DNA from: Streptomyces sp. H27-H5
Lineage (GTDB): Bacteria; Actinomycetota; Actinomycetes; Streptomycetales; Streptomycetaceae
Reading direction: 5' to 3'
DNA: 64,000 nt
Assembly (NCBI RefSeq): GCF_026627505.1
Contig: NZ_JAPNLK010000005.1
Location: forward strand, 1 to 64,000
Positions within the stretch are counted from its first letter, which is position 1. Every line of letters begins with the position of its first letter. Shown piece after piece: positions 1-9,207 of this stretch. Below the pieces are notes generated by a model that worked only from the letters and a program-made list of their open reading frames with translations, was not told where the DNA came from and searched no databases. A program made the position numbers and the translations under genes.

Positions 1-251
1 CCGCCACACTCTCGATGACCAAGGCGGAAAGTCCCGAAAACACCACACCCACAAGGGCGTTGACTTCAAGCACGCCTCAGCATGACAGGAGGCAACGCAC
101 CGCTACCACCGATTACGGGACAGAGCCCCACCGGAAGCGGGAGTTCGACGACCCGGCCCCGTACGCCGTACGGACCGACCCGAAACCCCGTCCGAGGGAC
201 GCACCCGCGTGCGGCACCCTCCGCCGGCCCGCTCCGGGAAGGCTTGCGGAC
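1..251. other. Left-edge non-coding stretch
   Basis: No convincing gene was seen here. The reading frame of the downstream methyltransferase is open back to position 15. The extra 79 residues are low-complexity, rich in Pro/Arg/Thr and not methyltransferase-like, and a better start with a purine-rich ribosome site lies at 252. This stretch is therefore read as a leader or upstream region. The neighbouring gene to the left is not visible. Confidence 0.5.
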
Positions 252-968
252 ATGCGACAGCAGGACGACAGCCCGACACCCCCCACCGCCTTCTCGGCGG
301 CCGACGCCTTCACCCTGCGCACCGCCCTGGACGCCCTCGGCGGCGTCCACGGGCTCGACACCCTCGACCTCGCCTGCGGACACGGCGGCACCACCCGACT
401 CCTCGCGAGCGGCGGGGCCCGGCGGACCGTGGGCGTGGACAACTGCCCGGAACGCATCCGACGGGCCCGCGAGACCCGCCACGACGGCCCGGCCGGGCCC
501 ATCGAGTACGTCGTCGCCGAAACCGCCGCGATGCCGCAGCTGGGCCCCTTCGACCTGGCCACGGCCCTCTACCTGTTCAACCACGCACCCGACCGGCACG
601 CCCTGCACTCCATGTTCCGGTCCATCCGCGCCAACCTGCGGCCCGGCGGCCGACTGCTGGCCATCGTCCCGAACGCCGGGGGCTTCCCGCGCGTGGACTG
701 GTCCCCGTTCGGGCTCCGGGTCCTGGCGCGCGACCCCGACGGGGACGCGCCACTGGTACGGGCCCAGTTCCTCACCGAGCCCCCCGTGCACGTCGAGTTC
801 CGGGAATGGGCGCACGCCGACTTCGCCGAGGCGGCCGTCGAGGCCGGGTTCACCACGGCGGGCTGGCAGCCGGCGCGGACCCCGCCCCCCTGCGCCGAAC
901 GGGACGAGGCCTTCTGGGCGTCCTACCGGGCCCGGCCGGTCAGCTCGCTGATGACCTGCGTGGCCTGA
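252..968 (+). CDS. Class I SAM-dependent methyltransferase
   Basis: A protein of about 238 residues with a class I (Rossmann) methyltransferase core. The glycine-rich SAM loop reads LDLACGHGGTTRLLA near residues 36-50. An acidic strand-2 end follows (GVDNC), and a motif-II-like stretch before LRPGGRLL marks strand 5. This small soluble enzyme presumably methylates a small molecule. The substrate is not readable from sequence. I chose the ATG at 252, preceded by a GGGAAGG-like ribosome site, over an in-frame ATG at 15 whose added N-terminus is low complexity. The gene stands alone, 51 bp from the convergent esterase, so context gives no pathway. Confidence 0.75.
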   Translation: MRQQDDSPTPPTAFSAADAFTLRTALDALGGVHGLDTLDLACGHGGTTRLLASGGARRTVGVDNCPERIRRARETRHDGPAGPIEYVVAETAAMPQLGPFDLATALYLFNHAPDRHALHSMFRSIRANLRPGGRLLAIVPNAGGFPRVDWSPFGLRVLARDPDGDAPLVRAQFLTEPPVHVEFREWAHADFAEAAVEAGFTTAGWQPARTPPPCAERDEAFWASYRARPVSSLMTCVA

Positions 969-1019
969 GGACGACCGGCCGTGCGAGACCTGCCCCTCAC
1001 GCCCCCACCGCCCGGGGCG

Positions 1020-1928
1020 TCACGGCGCGGCGACCGCCCGGGTCAACGCCACGATCCGCTCACGGGCCGCCCGGCCCTCCGGCACCCGTTGGAACGGGTA
1101 GCCGTGCGGCTGCCCCGCCGCCTCGTGGAACTCCACCTCGACGCCGGCGTCCCGCGCCCGACGGAGCAGCTCGTGGCTGTCGGTGGTCAGCAGGTCCCGG
1201 GTCCCGGTGAACACCGTCAGGGGAGCCAGCCCCGCGAGGTCGCCGTGCAGCGGGCTGACCCTCGGGTCGTCGGCGGCGAGGGTGCCCGCGTACAGGCGCC
1301 CGGCCTCGACCAGCCCCGGCCGCCTCAGCAGCGGATCGCCCGGCTCGACGGCCGCCTGTCCGGGATGGCTCACGCTCAGGTCCAACCAGGGCGAGACCAG
1401 GACGATCCGGGACGGCTGCGACCCCGTGCGCTCCCGCAGGCGCTGGGCCGCGGCCAGGGCGATCCCGGCGCCCGCGCAGTCCCCGATCAGCACCGTCCCG
1501 CCCGCCCCGCCGCTCTCGATCAACCCGCTGAGCAGGTCGGCGGCCACCGGAACGGTCCGGTCGGCGGTCCCGCGCGGGGCCAGGATGTAGGCCGGCACGA
1601 CCACCCGCGCCCGGGCCCGCTTCACCAGGGTGCGGACCAACGACCAGTGGGGCCGGAGCAACTCGCCCACGTAGGCGCCCCCGTGGACGTACAACACCTG
1701 CGCCGCGGGCTCGACGCCCCGCGGCGACACGTCGTAGACCGGCCACGCCCCGACGAAGGCCCGCGAGACCTCCGCAACGCGGCCCAGTGAACGCGGCGGC
1801 AGATGCGACGCGGGCCTCCTGGCGGACTCCGCCACCTTGGCCCGCACGGCCTCGGCACCGGCGTACCGTCTTCGACGCCCCACCGCGATCAGCGCCACCG
1901 ACAACGCCTTGCTGCGCAGACTCGGCAC
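1020..1928 (-). CDS. HSL-type alpha/beta hydrolase (Cys at nucleophile)
   Basis: This 302-residue protein has the hormone-sensitive-lipase esterase fold. The oxyanion-hole motif HGGAY appears near residue 85, the nucleophile elbow reads GDCAGAG near residue 155, the acid is probably in GTRDLL, and the His is in QPHGYP near the C-terminus. The family normally has GDSAGG, so the nucleophile position is Cys, confirmed by the TGC codon in the DNA. The closest general description is an esterase or acetyl hydrolase of small acyl esters, cytoplasmic, with no signal peptide. The GTG start at 1928 has a GGAGG ribosome site just upstream. Longer upstream readings look non-coding. It is convergent with the methyltransferase and divergent from tdh. 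Confidence 0.78.
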   Translation of the reverse strand: MPSLRSKALSVALIAVGRRRRYAGAEAVRAKVAESARRPASHLPPRSLGRVAEVSRAFVGAWPVYDVSPRGVEPAAQVLYVHGGAYVGELLRPHWSLVRTLVKRARARVVVPAYILAPRGTADRTVPVAADLLSGLIESGGAGGTVLIGDCAGAGIALAAAQRLRERTGSQPSRIVLVSPWLDLSVSHPGQAAVEPGDPLLRRPGLVEAGRLYAGTLAADDPRVSPLHGDLAGLAPLTVFTGTRDLLTTDSHELLRRARDAGVEVEFHEAAGQPHGYPFQRVPEGRAARERIVALTRAVAAP

Positions 1929-2142
1929 GCCCCTCACCTCCCCTTTCCCCCGCCCCCGGCACTGCCCGGGCCGGCCCTGCCCCATCAGGTGAGGAGCATA
2001 GGCGTGAAGCTGCGCTGTCGGCCCGCTTAAGAAAGTCTCGATGGACCGATCACCACCCCGCTCGGCACATTGGTGCACGTCAGACACCGCACGGGCCCGC
2101 ACGCCCCGAGGTGCTCCCCTCCGCATGCCTGGAGCCACGTTC

Positions 2143-3171
2143 ATGAAGGCACTCGTCAAGCACAAGGCCGAGCCCGGGCTGTGGCTCATGGACGTCCCCG
2201 AGCCCGAGTACGGCCCCGGCGACGTGCTCATCAAGGTGCTCCGCACCGGCATCTGCGGCACCGACCTGCACATCCGGGCCTGGGACGGCTGGGCGCAGGG
2301 CGCCGTCAAGACCCCCCTCGTGCTCGGTCACGAGTTCGTGGGCGAGGTCGCGGCGCTGGGCGCCGACGTGCGGGACATCGAGATCGGTGCGCTGGTCAGC
2401 GGCGAGGGCCACCTGGTGTGCGGGAAGTGCCGCAACTGCCTGGCCGGGCGCCGCCACCTGTGCCGCAGCACGATCGGCCTCGGCGTCGGACGCGACGGGG
2501 CGTTCGCCGAGTACGTCGTCCTGCCCGCGCAGAACGTGTGGGTGCACCGCACCGAGGTCGACCTCGACGTGGCGGCCATCTTCGACCCCTTCGGCAACGC
2601 CGTGCACACCGCGCTGTCCTTCCCGCTCGTCGGCGAGGACGTGCTGATCACCGGCGCCGGCCCCATCGGCATCATGGCGGCGGCCGTGGCCCGGCACGCC
2701 GGCGCCCGCAACGTGGTCATCACCGACGTCAGCCCCGAGCGTCTGGAGATCGCCCGCAAGGCCGGCGCGACGCTCGCGGTCGACGTCCGCGAGTCGACGA
2801 TCGCGGACGCGCAGGCCACCCTCGGTCTGCGCGAGGGCTTCGACATCGGTCTGGAGATGTCCGGGCGGGCCGAGGCCGTGCAGGACATGATCGCCAACAT
2901 GACGCACGGCGGCCGGATCGCCATGCTGGGCCTGCCCGCCCAGGACTTCCCGGTCGACTGGGCGAAGGTCGTCACCTCGATGATCACCATCAAGGGCATC
3001 TACGGCCGCGAGATGTTCGAGACCTGGTACGCGATGACCGTGCTGCTGGAGGGCGGGCTCGACCTCAGCCCCGTCATCACCGGCCGGTACGCGCACACCG
3101 ACTTCGAGGCCGCCTTCGACGAGGCGTCCACCGCCCGCAGCGGCAAGATCATCCTCGACTGGACGGCGTAG
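2143..3171 (+). CDS. tdh: L-threonine 3-dehydrogenase
   Basis: A medium-chain zinc alcohol dehydrogenase of 342 residues, the usual Tdh length. It oxidises L-threonine to 2-amino-3-ketobutyrate with NAD+. Visible landmarks are the catalytic zinc Cys in GICGTDLH (about residue 38), the GHEFVGEV motif (about 63-70), the four-Cys structural zinc lobe ([15 protein letters not shown]) and the nucleotide-binding [13 protein letters not shown]. The start at 2143 (MKALVKH) matches the family N-terminus. The frame is open further upstream but that part is not homologous. It is followed after about 140 bp by kbl, which uses its unstable product, so the two form the threonine-to-glycine route. The assignment is close to certain. 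Confidence 0.95.
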   Translation: MKALVKHKAEPGLWLMDVPEPEYGPGDVLIKVLRTGICGTDLHIRAWDGWAQGAVKTPLVLGHEFVGEVAALGADVRDIEIGALVSGEGHLVCGKCRNCLAGRRHLCRSTIGLGVGRDGAFAEYVVLPAQNVWVHRTEVDLDVAAIFDPFGNAVHTALSFPLVGEDVLITGAGPIGIMAAAVARHAGARNVVITDVSPERLEIARKAGATLAVDVRESTIADAQATLGLREGFDIGLEMSGRAEAVQDMIANMTHGGRIAMLGLPAQDFPVDWAKVVTSMITIKGIYGREMFETWYAMTVLLEGGLDLSPVITGRYAHTDFEAAFDEASTARSGKIILDWTA

Positions 3172-3310
3172 CCTCCCCGCCCGACCCCGGACGGCCCGCG
3201 GCCATCCCCCCGAACCATCTCCCTCCGGCCGGGCCCCGCACACCCTCCCCCCTCCGCGGGGCCCGGCCCCCCTCCCTCCGCCGCACCAGGAGAAAGAGAG
3301 CACGCCCGCC

Positions 3311-4513
<1,203 letters not shown>

Positions 4514-4525
4514 GACAATGGCGGG

Positions 4526-5440
4526 GTGATCGACCCCCGCCGGCTGCGTATCCTGCGGGCCGTGGCGGACCACCGTACGGTGACCGCCGCGGCCGCAGCC
4601 CTGTACCTCACCCCCTCCGCCGTCTCCCAGCAGCTCGCCGCGCTGGAGCAGGAGACCGGACACGCCCTGCTGACCCGCAGCGGCCGGGGCGTACGGCTCA
4701 CCGCGGCCGGGGAGATCCTCGTCGGGCACGCCCACGAGGTGCTGGCCCAACTGGAGCGCGCCGAAGCCGAACTCGCGGCGTACGCGGGCGGCTCGGCGGG
4801 CGAGGTCACGGTCGCCGCCTTCGCCACCGGCATCGCGGAGGTGCTCGCCCCGGCGCTCGCCCGCCTCGCGGTGGACCATCCCGGGATCCGGCTCCGCGTC
4901 CGCGACGCGGAGGGCGACCAGAGCCTGCCGCTGCTGCTGGCCGGCGAGGCGGACCTGGCGCTCGCGGTGGAGTACCGCGGCGCCCCGGGCGCGGACGACG
5001 GCCGGCTGTCGATCGTCCCCCTCTACGCGGAACCCTTCGACGCGGTCCTCCCGGCCGGCCACCCCCTCGCGGACCTGCCCACCGTGTCGCTCGCGGACCT
5101 CTCCGACTCCGACTGGGTGGGCCAGTACCCCGGCAACCCGTGCCACGACGTGACCCTGCTGGCCTGTGAACTGGCCGGTTTCCAGCCGCGGTTCGCGCAC
5201 TCCTCCGACGACTTCCGCGCCGTCACGGCCCTCGTCGGCGCGGGCGGCGGCGTCGCCCTGGTCCCGCGTTCGGCCCTGCGCGGCATGGACCTCAAGGAGG
5301 TCCAGGTCCGCCCGGTCGTCGGCCCGGCCGCCACCCGCCGGGTCTTCGCCGCCACCCGCCGGGGCGCCGAGTCCCACCCGCTGATCGCCCCCGTGCTGGC
5401 GGCCCTGTCGCGCGAGGCGGAACGGGTCCCGACGCACTGA
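4526..5440 (+). CDS. LysR-family transcriptional regulator
   Basis: A 304-residue LysR-type regulator. The N-terminal winged helix-turn-helix (RRLRILRAVADHRTVTAAAAALYLTPSAVSQQLAALE) is followed by a type-2 periplasmic-binding-like effector domain from about residue 90. The start is a GTG directly after a GCGGG stretch, 12 bp past the kbl stop. This points to co-transcription with tdh-kbl rather than the usual divergent LysR layout. Its target may be the threonine pathway or something distant; the sequence does not say. Confidence 0.88.
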   Translation: MIDPRRLRILRAVADHRTVTAAAAALYLTPSAVSQQLAALEQETGHALLTRSGRGVRLTAAGEILVGHAHEVLAQLERAEAELAAYAGGSAGEVTVAAFATGIAEVLAPALARLAVDHPGIRLRVRDAEGDQSLPLLLAGEADLALAVEYRGAPGADDGRLSIVPLYAEPFDAVLPAGHPLADLPTVSLADLSDSDWVGQYPGNPCHDVTLLACELAGFQPRFAHSSDDFRAVTALVGAGGGVALVPRSALRGMDLKEVQVRPVVGPAATRRVFAATRRGAESHPLIAPVLAALSREAERVPTH

Positions 5441-5555
5441 CCCGGCCGACGCACTGACTCACCCGGTGCAGGCCCGCCCGACACACTGTCCGCTCGGGCC
5501 GGACCCTCCCGGTGGCATCCCGGGGGTGCGCGTCGCCGTCGGGTGTACGCCCCGC

Positions 5556-6341
5556 TCAGGCGCGGTGGACCTCGACGCCCGCCCTCGCGAAGGCGTCGGC
5601 CACGGCGGGTGACACACCCGTGTCCGTCACCAGCACGTCCACGGCGGACGCCGCGCAGATCCGGGCGAAGGCGCGTACGCCGAGCTTGCTGGAGTCGGCC
5701 GCGATCACCACGCGGCGGGCGCGCTCGCACAGCAGCCGGTTCATGGCGGCCTCGTCCTCGTGCCGGGTGGCGGCGCCGTCCACCGGGTCGAAGGCGTCGA
5801 CGCCGACGACCGCGGTGTCCACGGTCAGCTGTCCGAGCACCTGTTGGGCCAGCGGCCCCGTCAGTTCGTAGGACTGGGGGCGGGCCACCCCGCCCGTCAG
5901 CACGATCTTGAACTGGGGTCGGATCACCAGCTCTCCCGCGATGTTCAGGGCATTGGTGACGACGGTCAGGGCGGGGGAGCCCGTGGCGAGGTCCGCGCGG
6001 GCCGCCAGCGCGCGGGCGACCTCGGTGGTGGTCGTGCCGCCCGTGAGGCCGACGACCTCGCCCGGGGCGATCAGCGCCGCCACCGCCTCGCTGATCCTGC
6101 CCTTCTCGGCGGCGCGGCGGGAGGTCCGGTAGCGCAGGGGGAGTTCGTAGGAGACCCCGTGCGGCGCCGCCCCGCCGCGGGTGCGGACGAGCAACTGCTG
6201 TTCCGCGAGCTGATCGAGGTCCCGGCGGATGGTCGCGGCGGACACGCCGAGCGCCTCCGCCGCGGGTTCCACCTCCAGCCCGCCGCCCTCCACCAGCAGG
6301 TCCAGCAGCTTCTGCCGGCGTTCGTTGCGGGTCATGGTCAT
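5556..6341 (-). CDS. DeoR-family sugar-phosphate-responsive repressor (AgaR-like)
   Basis: A 261-residue DeoR/GlpR-type regulator. The N-terminal helix-turn-helix (RRQKLLDLL ... VSAATIRRDLDQL) is followed by the sugar-phosphate-sensing DeoRC domain with the GLTGGTTT phosphate-loop signature and the ISEAVAALIAPGEVVG segment. These proteins usually sense a phosphorylated sugar and repress the adjacent catabolic genes. It is transcribed away from the sugar isomerase and aldolase pair across a 156-bp region containing two matching 11-bp direct repeats, the likely operators. That context suggests an AgaR-type role, which is inference. Confidence 0.87.
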   Translation of the reverse strand: MTMTRNERRQKLLDLLVEGGGLEVEPAAEALGVSAATIRRDLDQLAEQQLLVRTRGGAAPHGVSYELPLRYRTSRRAAEKGRISEAVAALIAPGEVVGLTGGTTTTEVARALAARADLATGSPALTVVTNALNIAGELVIRPQFKIVLTGGVARPQSYELTGPLAQQVLGQLTVDTAVVGVDAFDPVDGAATRHEDEAAMNRLLCERARRVVIAADSSKLGVRAFARICAASAVDVLVTDTGVSPAVADAFARAGVEVHRA

Positions 6342-6429
6342 GGCCCCCCTCGTGCGTGCTCCGAAGGGCCGTTCGTGCGGCCCCGGCGTCGAGGTTAACC
6401 CAGCAGCTCACCGCCGTGGATGCTTGAAG

Positions 6430-6463
6430 TTGCGTGAAACTGCCCGCTATCTTGCAAGAAAAC
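6430..6463. promoter_or_regulatory. Direct-repeat operator candidate for the DeoR regulator
   Basis: Two near-identical half sites, TTGCGTGAAAC at 6430-6440 and TTGCAAGAAAAC at 6452-6463, lie 22 bp apart (two helical turns) between the divergent DeoR gene and the isomerase gene. Repeats of this kind are typical DeoR-family operators. The binding itself is inference. Confidence 0.5.
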
Positions 6464-6497
6464 GCATCCGCGACCCGTCGCGTACCAGGGAGCCCGT

Positions 6498-7400
6498 ATG
6501 AGTCACGTCGCGCAGGAGTTGGCCACACAACCCGAATGCTGGGAACGGGCCGCCGAACTGGCCACGACGCACCGGACATCGCTGCCGCGACACGGGGAGC
6601 GCGTCGCGATCGTCGGCTGCGGAACCTCCTACTACATGGCCCAGGCCGCAGCCGTGCTGCGCGAGGAGTCCGGTCAGGGCGAGACGGACGCCTTCCCCGC
6701 CTCCGAGTTCCCGCGCCACCGCCGCTACGACCGCGTCGTGGCGCTGACCCGCTCCGGAACCACCACCGAGGTACTGGACCTGCTGGCCGGCCTTCGGGAC
6801 GCCGCGGTGGCGACCACCGCCGTCATCGGGGATCCGGCCACGCCCGTGACGACCCTCGCGGACGACCTCGTGGTCCTGGACTTCGCGGACGAACGGTCCG
6901 TCGTGCAGACCCGCTTCGCCACCACCGCCCTCACCCTGCTGCGGGCCCACGTCGGCGCCCATGCCCCGGCCGTCGTCGCCGACGCGCGCACCGCGCTCGC
7001 CGAACCGCTGCCGGTCGGGCTGGAGACCCTCGACCAGTACACCTTCCTCGGCCGCGGCTGGAGCGTGGGACTCGCCCATGAGGCGGCCCTGAAGATGCGC
7101 GAGGCCTCCCTGTCCTGGGCCGAGTCCTACCCGGCCATGGAGTACCGGCACGGCCCCGTCAGCGTCACCGGCCCCGGCACCCTCACCTGGTCCCTCGGCG
7201 AGACCCCCGACGGCATCGCCGAACAGGTCCGCGGCGCCGGCGCCGCATGGGTGGAGGGCCGCCTCGACCCCCTCGCCGAACTGGTCCGCGTCCACCGGCT
7301 GGCGCTCGCCGTCGCCGCGCACCGACGGCTCGACCCGGACGCGCCGCGCAACCTGACCCGCTCCGTCATCCTCGCCACGGGCCAGGAGGCGGTCCGATGA
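6498..7400 (+). CDS. SIS-domain sugar-phosphate isomerase/deaminase (AgaS-like)
   Basis: A 300-residue protein with two SIS sugar-isomerase domains. The first has the phosphosugar loop VAIVGCGTSYYMAQAAA (about residues 35-51) and VALTRSGTTTEVL. The second contains FLGRGWSVGLAHEAALKMREA, the pattern of the isomerase half of glucosamine-6-phosphate synthase and of AgaS. It lacks a glutaminase domain, so it probably interconverts or deaminates an amino-sugar or keto-sugar phosphate. It overlaps the aldolase gene by 4 bp (ATGA), so the two proteins are made together under the divergent DeoR regulator. The substrate is not determinable from sequence; galactosamine- or glucosamine-6-phosphate is a guess. 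Confidence 0.82.
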   Translation: MSHVAQELATQPECWERAAELATTHRTSLPRHGERVAIVGCGTSYYMAQAAAVLREESGQGETDAFPASEFPRHRRYDRVVALTRSGTTTEVLDLLAGLRDAAVATTAVIGDPATPVTTLADDLVVLDFADERSVVQTRFATTALTLLRAHVGAHAPAVVADARTALAEPLPVGLETLDQYTFLGRGWSVGLAHEAALKMREASLSWAESYPAMEYRHGPVSVTGPGTLTWSLGETPDGIAEQVRGAGAAWVEGRLDPLAELVRVHRLALAVAAHRRLDPDAPRNLTRSVILATGQEAVR

Positions 7401-8233
7401 CCCTCGTCCCCGCGGGCGGCCTGGTGTCGGACGCGGCCAAGGCCGGCCGCGCCGTCGCCGCCTTCAACATCATCACGCTGGAACACGCCGAAGCCGTGAT
7501 CGCGGGCGCCGAGCAGGTGGGCCTGCCGGTGATCCTGCAACTCAGCGAGAACGCGGTGAAGTTCCGGGGCGGGCAACTGCTCCCCATCGCCCGCGCGGCC
7601 GTCGCCTGCGCGGAGGCGGCGGCCGTCCCCGTCGGGCTGCACCTCGACCACGTCAAGAGCTCCGAACTGCTGCGCCGGGCCGCGGACGCCGGCTTCGGGT
7701 CGGTGATGTACGACGCCGCGCAGTTGCCGTACGCCGAGAACCTGGAGGCCACTCGCTCCGCCGCCGACTGGGCCCACGCCAACGGGCTGTGGATCGAGGC
7801 CGAACTGGGCGAGGTCGGGGGCAAGAACGGGGCCGCGCCGCTGGACCCGCACGCGCCGGGCGCCCGTACCGACCCGGACGAGGCGCGACGGTTCGTCGCC
7901 GACTCCGGGGTGGACGCGCTCGCCGTCGCCATCGGCAGCAGCCACGCCATGACCAGCCGGACCGCCGCACTGGACCACGCGCTGCTCGCCCGCCTGGCCA
8001 AGACCGTGGACGTGCCCCTGGTGCTGCACGGCTCCTCCGGGCTCCCGGACTCCGAACTCGCGGCAGCCGTCGCGGGCGGCATCCGCAAGGTCAACATCGG
8101 CACTGCGCTGAACGTGGCGATGACGGAGGCCATCCGCACCCACCTCACGCCCGCGGACCCGCGCCCCTACCTCACGGCGGCCCGAACGGCGATGGCGACG
8201 ACCGCCGCCGCCATGCTCACCGCCCTGAACTGA
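7397..8233 (+). CDS. Class II ketose-bisphosphate aldolase
   Basis: A 278-residue class II aldolase of the fructose/tagatose-bisphosphate type. Zinc-ligand and substrate motifs are visible: HLDHVKS (His and Asp near residue 80), EAELGEVGG near 138, AIGSSHAM (variant of the usual zinc His motif), VLHGSSGLPD near 216 and GIRKVNIGTALN. It would split a ketose bisphosphate to dihydroxyacetone phosphate and an aldehyde. The start ATG overlaps the stop of the isomerase gene. Paired with an AgaS-like enzyme and a DeoR regulator, it fits amino-sugar catabolism. No sugar kinase is encoded nearby, so the module needs a kinase from elsewhere. Confidence 0.85.
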   Translation: MTLVPAGGLVSDAAKAGRAVAAFNIITLEHAEAVIAGAEQVGLPVILQLSENAVKFRGGQLLPIARAAVACAEAAAVPVGLHLDHVKSSELLRRAADAGFGSVMYDAAQLPYAENLEATRSAADWAHANGLWIEAELGEVGGKNGAAPLDPHAPGARTDPDEARRFVADSGVDALAVAIGSSHAMTSRTAALDHALLARLAKTVDVPLVLHGSSGLPDSELAAAVAGGIRKVNIGTALNVAMTEAIRTHLTPADPRPYLTAARTAMATTAAAMLTALN

Positions 8234-8237
8234 GCGC

Positions 8238-8261
8238 CGCCGCCCCGCTCGCGGGGCGGCG
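8238..8261. terminator. Bidirectional hairpin terminator
   Basis: A perfect 10-bp GC stem (CGCCGCCCCG / CGGGGCGGCG) with a CTCG loop lies 5 bp after the aldolase stop. It sits between the convergent aldolase and unknown-protein genes, where a two-way terminator is expected. Confidence 0.7.
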
Positions 8262-8287
8262 ACCACCGCTGCCCGGCAGGACGCCGG

Positions 8288-9022
8288 TCAGCGCGGCAGC
8301 AACCGGGCCTGATGGCACTCGACGGCCGGCCAGCTCGCCTGGTCCACGCGCGCGCCCCGGGCCAGCGTCCGGGTGGCCTCGACCACGGCCAAGGCGCGCT
8401 CGGTCTGGAGGCACAGCGCGATGAACAGGGTCGCGCGCCGCCCGTCCCGCGTCTCGTCGTAGTACCAGTCGGCGCTCACCTGCCGGTCGGCCCCGGACAG
8501 GAACGGCCGTTGGAGGAAGTCCTGCACCTCCAACGGGAACTGGCCGAGGATCCCGCGCGCCTCCGGAGCGAGGTCGAGCCGCTCCACCGGCACCCCGGGC
8601 GGCGGGGGAGCGGCCGGTGCGGGGGTCTTGGGGCGGCCGACTTTCGGGGGCCGGTGGTCGAAGGAACGCCGCCGCAGCGAGCCGGGCTCCAGGCGGACCC
8701 GCTCACCCCGGTACTCGGGCACGCCCGCCCGGATGACCGGTGCGACGCGGCAGATCCCCCGCTCGCCGATCACCAGCGCCCTCGGGTGCCCGTTCGGCTC
8801 GGGGTACGCCCACCAGGTCAGGACCTTCCCCGCCTTCTCCAGCAGGGTCGCGGTCGTGGCGGCGGGGATGCGGTCCCAGCACTGCTGCCGGCCCGGCTGC
8901 TCCTCCTCGAACGGCAGCGCGCCCGGCTCGTGGATCTGTGTCACCGCCTCGGGACCGACCGCCGGGCGCTGTGGAGCCCGGTCGCGCCCGCCCATCTCCC
9001 GTAGCCATGCCTCGTGGTCCAC
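8288..9022 (-). CDS. Hypothetical protein
   Basis: I do not recognise this 244-residue protein. It begins acidic and mixed (VDHEAWLREM). It has a central region with several Trp/Tyr residues (KVLTWWAYPEPN) and an ICRVAP segment, followed by a proline-rich linker at about 150-175. The C-terminal part resembles a small alpha/beta domain ending in a region of regular hydrophobic spacing. No signal peptide or membrane segment is seen. Codon use is normal for the region, which supports a real gene. The GTG at 9022 was chosen because the longer open frame adds an unstructured Pro/Arg-rich tail. It faces away from the acyl-CoA dehydrogenase. Confidence 0.6.
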   Translation of the reverse strand: MDHEAWLREMGGRDRAPQRPAVGPEAVTQIHEPGALPFEEEQPGRQQCWDRIPAATTATLLEKAGKVLTWWAYPEPNGHPRALVIGERGICRVAPVIRAGVPEYRGERVRLEPGSLRRRSFDHRPPKVGRPKTPAPAAPPPPGVPVERLDLAPEARGILGQFPLEVQDFLQRPFLSGADRQVSADWYYDETRDGRRATLFIALCLQTERALAVVEATRTLARGARVDQASWPAVECHQARLLPR

Positions 9023-9144
9023 GCATCCCCCCGGACGATCGAAGTCCCCTGATCCAAGGGGCCATTGTCGGGCAGGCGGGGGCTCGCTGTCAGCGGTCCG
9101 GCGCGGTCGCCGCAAACCCCGACCCGAGGACCCTTCCGGATTCT

Positions 9145-9158
9145 TGGAACAGGTTCTA
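9145..9158. promoter_or_regulatory. KstR-like operator
   Basis: The 14-mer TGGAACAGGTTCTA matches the KstR consensus (TnnAACnnGTTnnA, commonly TAGAAC-NN-GTTCTA) with one departure from the common full form. It lies 50 bp before the acyl-CoA dehydrogenase start. KstR represses sterol side-chain and ring catabolism genes in actinobacteria. The match is seen in the sequence; binding is inference. Confidence 0.55.
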
Positions 9159-9207
9159 GTCTGCCCTGCGCCAGTGACGACGGACCGCGAGACCTCCCGG
9201 AGGGCCC

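Noticed and set aside
8640..8800. Possible frame for a second gene near the unknown protein
   Set aside because: Only the minus frame shows a protein-like residue pattern; the plus frame is Arg/Pro skewed.
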